Source: Muricea muricata
Lineage: Eukaryota > Cnidaria > Anthozoa > Malacalcyonacea > Plexauridae
DNA length: 64,000 nt
Direction of reading: 5' to 3'
NCBI GenBank assembly: GCA_963855995.1
Contig: OY979716.1
Coordinates: forward strand, 32,255,230 to 32,319,229
Position 1 is the stretch's first letter; each line of letters begins with the position of its first letter. The translations under genes and the position numbers were made by a program. Under the pieces are notes generated by a model, which made no database searches, was not told the DNA's origin, and worked only from the letters and a program-made list of their open reading frames with translations. Positions 49,753-61,490 of this stretch are shown here, piece after piece.

Positions 49753-50139
49753 TAGATGCCCTGTTTGAATAGGAGAAGGAATGATAGGTGTGTTTGTTTG
49801 ACTGAGGCATACTGTGATAGAGGAGCGAGATATTAAAGAGAATACCGTCTCTTCTGGCCATGGCCAAAAATTGTTGTGTTTGTTTCTTTCCTCCCCCTTC
49901 CCCCCGAAAATCAGCACCTGACATGTACATCTTACACTATAGGAGAATCATACTAGTATACTATTGCAAATGCTTTAATTTGATTATATATATATTTTGT
50001 AGATTCAACACTACTGTACCTGCAAAATTTTTTTCTTTTGCATGTTGAAACTACTTCATACTGCTTACCTCTGGACAGGACTCAACATCAAAACAATCAT
50101 CGCCTTGATCAATGTTCCCTTTGATAAAATCTGGCATAA

Positions 50140-53100
50140 TTTCTAGGTTGCTTCAACTTGAACTTCCGTTTTAAATCTACTGAGATACCGAAGAAACTAA
50201 GAAAGCATGGACTGCATGACAAACGCTTATAAAATTAACGTTTCTGCCCGGAAATGCGACATGCGTAACGTAACCCCCGGATTTGCTGACATACAAACTC
50301 CAAAAATCGAGATTCAAGACAACTAAACTCGGCGCGCGGTCAGGAGATTGGTACTGTCAAAAATAGTGCGCTGCCTTGCTGACGCTCGGCAGCAATTAAT
50401 TATCACACAATTGTAAATGTCAATGCCAATATTAAATTTACAATCACTTTTTGCGGGTAGCCGGGCATGCGCAGCTAATAACCACTATGTTATAGCCTGA
50501 AAAGTGTCTGAAAAAGATTGCTGAAAAAAAACATTTCTTGTTTACAAGGAGCGAGCGTGGAGACTTTTTGACAAATACCGTCGTGTTAAACTGAAGGTAA
50601 GTGCCATTTTGTCTTTGAAATAACGAGTTTTCTTATTCCAATCGCTGATTGTGTACGCTGATGGAATATAGTGACTTAATTTAAGAGTGTGCGAATAGAA
50701 TCACACAGATCAAAATCTTATTTATGCATTCCGTCTTGCTAACTACCGAAATAATGCAAAGTTACCGAAACTTTCTTACCTTTGATGTTGCATTTACGCA
50801 GCTCGTTAGTGGGCATGTATAAACGTTATTGATAATTATGCGTGTAAAATTTTCTACCCGAGTTTGGGATAATTTGGGCTAGGGTTCCCTAGCCATTTTA
50901 TTAGTAAAAATATTAACTTTAACAAAAATGATTTGACAATTAATTGTTTATATGTGTCCAAATTGTTTTGCCCAGTAAGGTGAGGGCACAAATTACGCCA
51001 CAGCATCTTTAGCCCAGCAAAGATGCGCCCCACCCAAGGAAAATGCAACATCAGGTCACGCAAGTGCTAAACAGAGGATTTTTGAAAACTCGACAACATG
51101 GCCTTGCCAATTATTCAAGCTCGAACGGAAAATTAATTGGATCCAGAAATACCGCCCAACTGAGTATAGGTCCTCACTGAGAAAAGGATAAACAGGCCAA
51201 CGCAAACAATCACCCGTGCAGAATGTTTGCGACAGACTTATATAATTTACATGTAATATAATCCGTCCACACATAGTCAGTGTCAGTAAGTGGGTAAACA
51301 GTCGCAAAACGTAGCCCTTGCTAATGCTTCCCGACCGCCTAGCCAAACAAATAACTAAGAGGGATCGTGCACTACTTGTCGCCTGTGCCAACAAGTTGAA
51401 TAATCACGAAGCACGACCAGTCACTCCCCGCCAGTGGTTAGCCGTGCTTCAACCGAAATATTAGCCTGCGTGCGGAAATATGTGGCATGTGAATGATTAA
51501 ACGCCTCGCGTGTCACGGCTGTTCCCTGTTGCGTCAAAAATAGAGCACCTTGGCGATTACCCCGGAGGGCGCGATAATTGAGAAGTAATGCCATTTGGAA
51601 ACAAGTGGGCTGACTTTTTATCGTCATTCGTCAACGTGATAGGACGTGTGTTGTAACTATGTTTAAAATAAATGAACCACTCTTCATTGCCAGAAAAAGA
51701 AATACCGTTGAAAGAAGATAAAAATATGAGCCACACACGGCCTTAATTTAATAATCTGCTAAATCATAATTTAATAATCTGATAACATGCGAAGGCCGTT
51801 TTACGCCTTACGTTAGGTCGTAGAGGCGCCGCAGGAGAGCAATTCCTGGCCTCTCGCCAAATTTTTTAATAGCTCAGTTTATTTTTATTTCCTTTGCGCC
51901 GTTGACTTATATTACCATCGCTTAAACTACAGCTGGATAGTCAGGGAGGTCAGGAAAAACCTGCAATACAGGAAACCTGAATGGGGCCAAGACAATTACC
52001 TAGCAGCTTCCCCACAAAGCTTCTATATTACAACCTTTCGATTGGAGCGTAGGTAACAGGAGAAACAAAGCTGACCATCCCGGCATTTCTTTGTACCTTT
52101 ACTGGGTTGTATAACAACAGTGCTATAAGTTACCGATAGTTAACCACAAGCGTCGACTGAAATTAAATATCAGCTGAATAGTGAATCTTTTAAGTCAATA
52201 TCCCAACGATGATGAATATAAAGTAAATGTCCCAAGAAATGACAAAATACCGACAGTTTCTAGCAAACTAAATGTCATCGCTGAAATGTAAACCTTACTC
52301 CTGTGTCTGTTCATGAATAAGTAAGTTATAACCAGTTAGGTTGCGGCAAATAATTAAGTAATAACTAATAACCAGTGTTGGCGACATAAGCATCATCAGC
52401 CAAAATGTGAACCTTACCCCTGGGTCAGTTCACCCTCCAGCCGGCAATACCTGCTGTTATTAACCAACTGGATAAATTTAGGTTGAAACAAAAACAAAGC
52501 AAGCTAAACTTAGAAACTTAACTCTAGCCTAGAGAAAACATTCTCTGAAACACTTTTAAATCCATGCAGATATTTTCGGAAGACAAATTCGAAATATGAT
52601 ATAACTGTGGTAACAAGCATCAGTTTACGCACAAAAATCATAACAGTCGAATTGCGAGATGCATAGCCTTAATATCAACCAGTGCAGCATCAAGTGTGCC
52701 ATATCGTTGCACTGTCGCTGTTGCATGTTGTCTTCAGGGGCCATTCGCGCTTGAAATCCTGCCGTCCTCGTCCTTTGTCCGCGGCGCCATGATGATGCAG
52801 AACAAGGTGTCTATGTATAGTTCTAAAAGAAAAGACTAAAGAACGCAGACCAACACAATTTGAGTTACATCACATTAGCTATGCTTGACTGTGAACATCA
52901 ACATACATTAAACAAGGCAGCGAAATAATCATCGGATGTAGCCACCAATTGAATATTCTATCTATAAAAAGCTACAAAATAATTAATATTCGGGAATTCT
53001 TAGACATGCATTTTTCATTACACAAGAACAAAGGCAGAATATATATACCTCCACCGACACATCTGCACTACAATGTTTTAAAATTATAAGCACAATCAGG

Positions 53101-54240
53101 ATACACATATATACAAAACTGAACTGAGTTATAACAGTCGTATATAAAAGTGTCACAAATTTATTAAAAAGTTCTGTGTAGAAAAACCCAATGTTGAAAT
53201 CTCAACGTGGGCATCTGAAAACAGTCAAGTTGCTCTAACCCATAAAACATGGTTGACTTCATGAACATAAAATGAGTGTAAATTGCCAACATAAGCTAGA
53301 GCACCAGAATAGCAATAGCATTTACGGTAACATACACGGTACATAAAACACAGCAAGCAGCAGGATAATCATGGCATACAACATGGTAGCCGCAAACTGA
53401 AAATCCCGTAAAGCTGCGACCCTACAATTGGGCAACGCCATTGTTGGCCATATGAAAACATAAAAAACTGCTCCAGCTAAATATTGTGTTAAATTGTACT
53501 GAAAAGTCGTATAAAAACAGCTAAACTATACTGCTCCGACCCTTGAAGGCCATGTCAAGCTCGGTCTACGCATTGGTTCTAATCGTAACGAAGGGGGCCC
53601 CGCAGATAGAAACATGGCCTAAAATTCACATCTTACCCTAAGGTAAGTTTACCCAATGCAACGTATAATGTATAGAGAAGGATAAATAACATCTGCATGT
53701 ACAAGATTTGCAATCGCGAAGCATGTACAGGATGTGTAACATTAGAATTGTAACATTAACATTAGAGTGAACGAGTGAGACCTAATGTTGTTGACGCTGG
53801 AAATCTCGGCGTGGTCACTCTTAGCCCAGAATATGTAAGTTTACACATATAACCTATAGATAAGGATACTAGAACTTGTCAGCAGTAGAATTAACTCAAT
53901 TAAGTGAACAAGCGAGCCTAACATTGAGTCATTGTTACTCCAGCCCATCCATAATATATACGTTTACTCATATAACGTATAAAGAAGAATAAATGGCGCC
54001 ACATCCAAAATATATGACATCGCTATTCGCGATGCATGTGAAGAAGTGTACACTCTAAGCCTGCAGAGTTAATTAATTGATCGTGCCGGACCTATGAATC
54101 ATGCAATAGGAATTCAATATCTTGTTAACCTCATGCTTAAGTGGGATTATCTCGCTTTGCCAAGCTACGGAGACGTACTGTCACACGCAACCGGGCAAGG
54201 CGTCACGCATGCTAAATGCCAAACATACTAAGCTACAACC
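50140..54240. other. 4-kb gene-free stretch
   Basis: The ORFs at 50854-51627 look like chance frames. I see weak, diverged repeats near 53640-54010 containing GTTTAC…CATATAAC…TATAGA/AAAGAA, and a repeated phrase GTGAACCTTAC around 52285 and 52410. No exon is supported. Confidence 0.5.
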
Positions 54241-54475
54241 CAACACACATTGGGACAAAAACCTCCGAAGAGGACAAAAAACCTCCGAAGAGGACATAAC
54301 AATATATAAACCCAACAAAGTGGGACATAAACCTCCGAAGAGGACAGAATAATATATAGACCCAACAAAGTAGGACAAGAACCTCCGAAGAGGACATAGT
54401 AATATATAAACCCAACAAAGTGGGACAAAAACCTCCGCAGAGGACATAATAATATATAAACCCACTAAAGGGAAA
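54241..54475 (+). repeat. ~50-bp minisatellite left of the ballast gene
   Basis: About four and a half units of GGGACAAAAACCTCCGAAGA + GGACATAATAATATATAAAC + CCAACAAAGT. Palindromic cores CCTCCGAAGAGG and CCCAACAAAGTGGG recur. Confidence 0.88.
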
Positions 54476-54679
54476 AACTGTGGCGAGAGAAATATGGAAG
54501 CACATCCTGGATATGAGAATGGACCTCGATTTCTTGAAAGTAACGAATTTAAAGGCCATGTAAAGTCCGTTCTGCGCATCCTCGCATTGTTTACGTTACA
54601 TGATATGAATATTACATGACGTATTGGTGTTGTCTATATTGTTTCTCTTTTCTTTGGCTGAGTTCAGTCCATAATCATC

Positions 54680-56300
54680 ATGAATATGAATGAGAGTTTT
54701 AGCTTTGATGATGTCGATCGATTTGAATTAGAAGAGGCAGCGCAAATTCCGAATATGGATGACATAACCGTGTGTTCTTGTAGAGGCATGTGTCTCAAGG
54801 AGAGTGGGCGAAATGCGTGTCCTTGTAAGACAATCGGCCAGTATTGCACATCTGCTTGTCACGCCGAAAGCGCGATCATGTGTATGAATTCCTAACAATA
54901 TTTGGCCAGTGACTCAAGTGAGCAATCAAGCGGTTCAGAATTCACTGGACAATTATCGGTAAGTTCGTTTTAAACCCGAATTGTTTTTGGTTTATGTTGC
55001 AAAACATGTTAATTAGCCGTATTTCTAATCTTTGTAGGAGTCTTCAGAACGTGACGATGATTCGAACAATGAACCACCGTTTGAGCTAAGCTTGTCGAAG
55101 AGAGGTGCGAGAGGAAAAGGGCGGCGTAGAAGAGCTTGTGGAAGAGGATCTAGAGGAAGAAGGCAAGAAGCAGAATGCAGCAGAAGTAGGGAAAGAGCTC
55201 CAAGTTGAAGAGGAAGGTCGAGGAGTAGAGGCAGGGGTAGAAGTCGTGGTTGTGGTAATCTTGACCAGGAAGCTGGACAGGAGCAGAGATTGGCCAATCA
55301 TGAACAGCAGTTACAGGCATGTATACAAAAATTAATTAGACTGTTTCAAATAGCAAATAACACAAATTTTATTATATTAGGAGCATGCTACTTTAGGATT
55401 CTAACCATTGTTACACCAACTGAACAGTTCAACTCTTACTGTTCCAGAGTGTAGTTCCTTCAAAACAAATGTGTTCTTATGATCAATATATATTATATTT
55501 TTTAAATGTCATGAACTCATAGGAAAAGCATGTCATTTCTTGGTCTCTGGGAGTCAATCCTCACTGGGCAGGCCAGAATACCAAAGATCACAGGTTCAGC
55601 TCCCATCCTATTCACCTGAGTATTGAGTATGGCATCATAAATGCAAAAGAAATAAAATAATGTACTTTTTTAGAATTCGGTTGACAATCTTGATGTTGAT
55701 CTTTTGAGGATGCTAGCTGCTGAGTTGCTACGAAGACAACCAGCAGTTTTTGCTGATTTAGTAAATGGGGAGCTGCCGGCTATACAGAATGACCAGCAAC
55801 TTGGTGAGCCCCCACAACCTGACCCTGACCAGCAACCTGCTGAAGCACCAGAACCTGTGGCAGAGCTCCCACCACCTGACCCTGAAGCACCACAACATGT
55901 TGCAGAGGCTCCACCTGACCCTGAAGCACCTGTGGATGGACCACCAGATTGGTGTAATTGTGGGCACTGCCGAGCTATGCCAACACAGGCAGAGAACAAG
56001 TGTTGTTGTCGGAGAAGATCACAGTGTACTTCAACATTAGACCTTTTTCAACTGGTTGTCCTAAATGGTAATGTGTTGGATATTGCCATGAGATATCGTG
56101 AGGATGTTTTTGCGTTAGATCATCCTCGAAATAATGAAAACTTTAGGCATATGGCATACAGACAGTATATTTTATGGCAGCATGGACGTTTGGGACAAGG
56201 TAATCAGCGAGTTGTTCCCAGCTGCTGTGTCCTAGCAATAAGGGCACGATATCCTTCTCCAAATGGAATATACACTGGATACCGTCCATCAAGACTGTAG
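54680..56300 (+). pseudogene. CXC-motif + P2X7-ballast-domain protein, two nonsense codons
   Basis: Exons 54680-54958, 55038-55316 and 55674-56300, all in phase; the second intron would use a GC donor (CAG|GCATGT). Exon 1 has an acidic start and a CXC-like cysteine motif (CSCRGMCLKESG … CPCKTIGQYC … CHAES). Exon 2 is Arg/Gly/Ser-rich. Exon 3 has a Pro/Glu-rich linker and then the P2X7 C-terminal ballast signature: WCNCGHCRAMPT, CCCRRRSQC, ALDHPRNNENFRHMAYRQY and VVPSCCVLAIRARYPSP. No P2X channel part is present. TAA (54893-54895) and TGA in the Arg-rich region (APS*RGR, probably CGA>TGA) interrupt it. The ballast coordinates zinc and binds guanine nucleotides in P2X7; its role in this protein is unknown. 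Confidence 0.8.
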
Positions 56301-56363
56301 TTATCTATTTGTAATATTTTTATGTGTGTATGTAAGGACTAAATAAATACAAGAATACTTTAA

Positions 56364-56666
56364 CATGTCCACTTAGACAAAAACATATGACAGGAGTGAA
56401 CAATGTTGTGCTGGCCATTGTTTAATATTAAATAAATAAAAAAATATACAGTACACAAGAAAAAATATTAACAACTTCTTGAAAAAGTGTTTAAACAATA
56501 TTGTGCTGGCCACATTCTTCAATGCTGTCAACAATAAATTGAACAATGCTGTTGAGCATGATTGAAATCAGATGTAACAATATTGTGACAACATTGAACA
56601 ATGGCCAGCACAACATTGTTCACTCCTGTTATATTGCAGGCTCATGTTTTTGTCTAAGTGGACATG
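56364..56666. mobile_element. 303-bp foldback MITE with TTAA duplication
   Basis: Ends CATGTCCACTTAGACAAAAAC / GTTTTTGTCTAAGTGGACATG are flanked by TTAA on both sides (56360-56363, 56667-56670). ATTGTTCACTCCTG-type inner arms also pair. TTAA targets suit piggyBac or Kolobok machinery. It lies in the gap between the convergent genes. Confidence 0.88.
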
Positions 56667-58321
56667 TTAATAAATATGTTATTTAATAAATAGCACAAGC
56701 AATTCTTAAAATCAAGACTGGTAATTTTCCAATGCTTCTTGTTGTGTTGGTCGTGGTGTTGCTGCAATATTTGGGGCTATGTTTCTAGGATCATCTGCCG
56801 ACCTGACCAATCGTGGTGTGTAACAGGTCCTGGGGTATCGACTCTCTTTTGAAAAATTAAAGCTAATAGCTCAGGAATGTATGCATATTCCTTGGGCTCC
56901 AAGACATTCACAGGTTGCCATACCTTCGTTCGTTTGCTGTAATGCAACCTCATGCTGTAAAAATAATGTGGAATGCTCATTCTTTGATACTAATTTTTCA
57001 TAACCCAGATTATCGACACATGAAAAACTAACACTTAACAACAATACTGTACCTTTGCTCACCAACAGCATTAGTTGCTGGCTTTCGTACTCTGTGCTTG
57101 TTGTAGTCAATTGCAGCCAGCAGATTCCTCAATTTGTAGGCAACAAATCTGAACGAGAATGATCCATGATGCATTAAAAAAGCTTATTGCATTTGCTAGT
57201 TTAATTCAACATACTAAGCTTTCATGACTAACAGATGTCGTCATAACTTACGAATAAGAGTGTCGCTTAGGACAGTACATCAACAAATGATTGTGAAACG
57301 ACTCCAAAAAACCAGTATGTCTGAAATGGTAAAAAACAATTGTGTTCATTAGTCCTTGTAATTTTATAAAAAGAGATGCCTCAATGGGCCAAACACCTGG
57401 TCATTCTTGTAAAACTCACCTAAAACGAGCATAATACGGAAAAGTGTTAAGGAATAGCTTATTCAGTACAATCTGTCGTAGGGCGGTCTGAGGGGAAGAG
57501 TTTTTGGTAAGCCACGGCTTCTGTCTCCTTCTTCTGTAAGAACACCATGGCCACACTTTCCTCCTCCTTTACCATCACTAAGCACCCATGTGTGCTCATT
57601 CACAATGTGGTGAAGAATGCCAGCCCATAAATGCTATAAAAACCCCAAATATTTTATTGATTAATGTATATAAATTATATTTTGTGCAAAGCATGACATT
57701 TTAATTCCTGCATTTGCCCTCAGTCACAAATTTAACAAAAATCTAAAAATATTACAATCCTGTACAGTACCTACCTGCTTTTGCTACACACACGATCATG
57801 GCATTGTAAATTAAGTGTAACATGCTGTTTAATGATGTGAGCTTAGTGGTGTTCCCAATATAAAAACACAAGCCTTCAGCTTAAAAACTGCAATATCTAC
57901 ATCACCCACTGATTCTATAACAACCAATATCTATAACAACCACTGATTTCATAACCACAAAAATTGAAAGCTTACTTTGAAATCATCCACATTGCGATCA
58001 CATTCCCGATTACAATACCAAAAATGGTTTCGCACTGAATTGACCCATGGCACAAGTGCTTCATTTCCTTTTTCCTTACTAGCCTACATTATACATATAA
58101 AAGATAAAGTCTCAATAACTGACAAAACCATTTGTCCAATTCAAACATATCACAGTAGTCTCTACAGTACTTACTGCTATTACTTTTTTCCTAGATTCTT
58201 GCCACCATGCCAAACATCCCATTGATGGACAATTCTTTTATATTTTACTGAATTCTCTAAAGAATTATACAATGAATACACCTTATACATGTAAATTTGA
58301 TAAATCAGTACTGTTTAGTGC

Positions 58322-58465
58322 CAGGGTTGGTAGATTTTATGAATAAATAAGCCAAACCATCATTAGTACCGTCAAATAACGAAGAGAACAAAAGGCAAAT
58401 ACAAAGGAAAACAATAAGCATTGTTTAAAATTTGGCTTATTTATGCAACCAATCTACCAACCCTG
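58322..58465. mobile_element. 144-bp hAT-like MITE
   Basis: CAGGGTTGGTAGATT … AATCTACCAACCCTG with a perfect 8-bp duplication TTTAGTGC (58314-58321, 58466-58473), in an intron of the transposase gene. Confidence 0.9.
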
Positions 58466-58625
58466 TTTAGTGCCATAATTTATTGAAGATTTTATTTATA
58501 TAACGAAGAGAACAAAAGGCAAATACAAAGGAAAACAATAAGCATTGTTTCAAATTTGGCTTACTTATGCAACCAATCTACCAACCCTGTTTAGTGCCAT
58601 AATTTATTGAAGATTTTATTTATAA
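58376..58625 (+). repeat. Tandem duplication, two ~124-bp units
   Basis: TAACGAAGAGAACAAAAGGC … GAAGATTTTATTTATA occurs twice head to tail with two differences. The unit contains the right half of the MITE and its flank, so the duplication followed MITE insertion. Confidence 0.93.
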
Positions 58626-61134
58626 TGATCATTCAAGATAACAGACAAATGTTATTTTGTACAATTTGTATGCAAACATGTTGAGACATTTGCTGCAAAA
58701 TAGTGGCTAAATATTTCAACTCTAAAAACATTCCAAAACGAATTTTCAAAAACATCAAAGAACATATATTTAAAATATAACATACTCATTAGTGCACTAA
58801 TTCCCAGATGGCCATCTGTAACAAGTTCCTGTATGTTCATAGATGAAGTCAGCAGCTCATCTAGTCCTCCCTCAAAACCAAGTCTTTCCATATTTGTACT
58901 TTTTCTCCCTTCCACTTTCCCTAACATCCACAATATTCAAATTCAACACGGTTTTGGACTCCATATCTGCAAAAAAATAGGTAAGGTATTGTGCGCAATG
59001 ACCAGAGGAGTCATTGCGACTATCTGAACTAAGAATGACATCTTTTCCATCTCTTTCTTTCCATTCTCCTTCTTTCATAACTTTCCAATATTCGTCAACA
59101 GCAGGAGCGATGTATAAGCTCTGATATTGATTAAACAACATCTTGGATATATATCATATTCATGACCTTGAAAAGGAAACCAATTTTGGTATACGAATTG
59201 CCAGAAAGTGCAATTGCTGATGCCAACAATAAATTCCCTGCCCGCAGACCAGCACAAGTTGGTTGAGATGCCCACCTTCCACTAAAGTGCCCAGCATGGC
59301 ACTTCCAGACAACTACAAGGCATGTACCACGAAATGTCTCTTGGAATTCAAGTGGTTGGTCACATCCAGATTGCTTGCACATTTCGCCGCCATCAACTCT
59401 GTAGAGTAATTTCATTACGTTTGCTGCTGCTACAATACAGTACTCTGTTTTAGCAACATCTGCAGGTTGAACATATCCCACTTTGGTGTCTTCTATATTG
59501 GTAGAGCTAGACACTTGCTCTGATATGTCTTCTCCAATATCATCATTCCCTTCAACATCCACATCATAAACCTCACTTTCAAGGGATGTTCGTTCAAGGT
59601 CATCAACTTGAAACCTGTTAGAAAATAATAATAAAATTTAAAAGAGGAACAGTATCACAGTAACTACAAATTATATGTCAAATTATCAAATTTACCCAAA
59701 AAGGTATAACATTACAGCGCAGAAGATTTGCATCACAAAGTATGTTATCAAAGCTATAGTAATAGCAAAGGTGCAGAGTCAAAAATAAATTCACTCTTAT
59801 GGAAGTTCATTTCATTTTTTTAAGGATTGTAAAGAACATACATTGAGCTAGTTAGTGGGTTTACTTCCTCAATGTCTTCTGAATCATCATCACTGTCTCC
59901 GCTCTCACTTGCACTCATGGTCCTCTCCAGTCTCGATGACACATTGCTTATTCGAGAGCTATAGGAAAACAATGCTTTCAATAACCTAGCATTTAGCACA
60001 CTGTTAACAGGACAAAAAATATAAAGGCTAAGTTCAAACGTCGAACTTTTCATGTGCCGAACCTTTTTTATGGTAATCAGCCAAATTCTTTGTTTGAGGT
60101 CATTTGCATTCGATTCGGCACATCAGAAGTTCAACGTCTAAAACAGGCCTAATTCTTATTCGAAAGCAAGAAAGGCTAAATGACTAATGGAAACGAGACA
60201 TAAACAAATCTAACAGACACGGCTATAAGTCTATAATTGGAATTGTTTCATAATTAAAGAACTTACATTGCTGGTGAAGGCTGAGGAACATTATCTATTG
60301 ACAAACGACGGCGCTTATGAGTCGTCGGAGTCGAAAAACCACGTTCAGCTTGTCTACCCAAATTCGGAGTCGAAGTAAGACAAGTAATAGCTTTATTAAA
60401 ATAAAAAAAGAAATGTCTCTATAGTTACATGTGATTGTATAAAAATTTTCCTTTGTTTAAACGGTAACTCACCTGGCGAATAAATACGGCTTGGCGTCGT
60501 TTCGAAGACCTGTTGACGCTCTTCGATAATTGGCAGTTCTTCCAGCTCCCATTCCGTTTGAGTTTCGACTTCACTATATTTATTTAGCAAAATCTATAAA
60601 TAATAACCAATCCAACCCCAGAAAAAAATCGCAGCACTTTTAAAACATATACTAACTTTCAATCATTTTGTTAGTCGAGTCATTTACCTGAAATGCTGGT
60701 TTTTGCGAGACATGTAATTGTCTAGCAATACCGCGGCTAGTTCTTTGTCGGATTTGAGCTCCAACTCGTTCATCAATTCTCACCATCTCGTGTGCTGATT
60801 AAACAAATAAATCTTTGTCGCATCCCTCTCCGTATAATATCGCTTTTTTCTGGCAGCTTTGTCTTCAGCAGTAGCAAAACGAGCGTCCTCGCTTTGCGGC
60901 AAAGAACCAGAACTCACTTGCGTGTTTCCTTCGTGCACCATTTTGAATACAATGCACTAGTGTTGCATATATTAACATTCCTCAGGTCGGGTCCCGATCT
61001 TAGGAATTTACAGATGCGCAAAAAATATGCGCAGAACGGACTTCTCATTTGTTTAGGAAATATGAGAACCAATACTAGTTTTCGCAGGAACAGGCAAGGG
61101 CTGACATTTTGTTGTCACCGGGTGTCCTGCCTCT

Positions 61135-61490
61135 GAGTGGCCAAACAAAAGCTCGCATAGTGGGGCATAGATATAAGAAGCCCGCATAGTGGGGCATAAA
61201 CATAAAAAACTCGCATAGTGGGGCATAAACATAAAAAACCCGCATAGCGGGGCATAAATGTAAAAGCCCGCGTGGTGGGGCGAAAATAAAGCCCGCATGG
61301 TGGGGCATCAATATAAAAAGCCCGCATGGTGGGGCATCAATATAAAAAGCCCACGTAGTGGGGTGTAAATATAAATAGCCCGCATAGTGGGGCGTAGAAA
61401 TAAAAGCCCGCATAGTGGGGCGAACATATAAAAAGCCCGCATGGTTGGGCGTAAATATAAAAAGCCCGCATAGCTGGGGCCTAAACATAA
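61135..61490 (-). repeat. ~32-bp minisatellite right of the transposase gene
   Basis: About eleven units of the type AGCCCGCATAGTGGGGCATAA + ACATAAAAA. The core CCCGCATAGTGGG is near-palindromic. Minus-strand frames through it code repetitive MRAFY…PHYAGF peptides, which are repeat artefacts. Confidence 0.92.

Larger units (their letters stand above)
42113..50137. mobile_element. Second, decayed integrase + HECT element, mirror orientation
   Basis: TACGGTGGCTCACAAGGGTC at 42113 resembles the left end of the 24683 element. It is followed by a decayed integrase gene (+) and a convergent HECT-like gene (-), the same gene pair as in the intact element. A LINE (46284-49752) interrupts the HECT gene. 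No matching right TIR was found near 50.1-50.7 kb, so the right limit is uncertain and set by the HECT first exon. Confidence 0.55.
45406..50137 (-). pseudogene. HECT-like ubiquitin-ligase gene split by a LINE
   Basis: The HECT part is 45406-46239 in one frame, except for a TGA (45739-45741) inside …FKVSN*AEEGSNQRN. The start shows FNFSDNSIATGGPG, as at the N-lobe of HECT domains. The end shows SRLPKANTCACIIKLP, with the catalytic-type Cys and a short FG-containing tail. A plausible first exon (50069-50137; MPDFIKGNIDQGDD, donor GAG|GTAAGC) lies beyond the LINE on the same strand. Middle exons were not found and may have been lost. Sequence similarity to the HECT of the intact element is only at motif level, so it belongs to a different subfamily. 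It converges on the integrase fragment at 42490. Confidence 0.65.
56712..60941 (-). pseudogene. Multi-exon DxxH-type transposase (Kolobok-like), decayed
   Basis: Exons: 60688-60941 (frame open only from ATG 60786 unless a base was lost), 60473-60593, 60267-60390, 59842-59958, 59614 to 58786, 58184-58256, 57976-58078, and about 57416-57642 onward to the stop at 56712. Motifs in order: VILSSDSRNDSSGHCAQYLT (first Asp), NIVDVRESGR, KSTNMERLGF, LVTDGHLGIS (second Asp), HQWDVWHGGKN (DxxH), NSVRNHFWYCNREC, HLWAGILHHIVNEHTW, LESFHNHLLMYCPKR (candidate Glu), LAAIDYNKH, SADDPRNIAPNIAATPRP. I know this order from a large cnidarian/sponge transposase family; the Kolobok label is tentative. Frameshifts near 59143, 58915, 57520 and 56820 inactivate it. 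Confidence 0.75.
54563..61043. mobile_element. Two-gene (Kolobok-like?) element with a P2X7-ballast gene
   Basis: The 17-mer AAGTCCGTTCTGCGCAT (54563-54579) is exactly inverted at 61027-61043, about 100 bp outside the two ATGs. Between them a ballast-domain gene (+) and a multi-exon transposase gene (-) converge, with a TTAA-flanked MITE in the gap. Different minisatellites (54241-54475, 61135-61490) lie just outside. No clean target duplication was found, so the exact termini and superfamily are open. Confidence 0.6.

Noticed and set aside
51056..51627. ORFs of 68-112 codons in the gene-free stretch
   Set aside because: No family resemblance, no splice support, ordinary length for chance ORFs.
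54181..54579. Repetitive GLYI-type ORFs on the minus strand
   Set aside because: They are translations of the 50-bp minisatellite.
61053..61488. Repetitive MRAFY-type ORFs
   Set aside because: They follow the 32-bp minisatellite in several frames at once.
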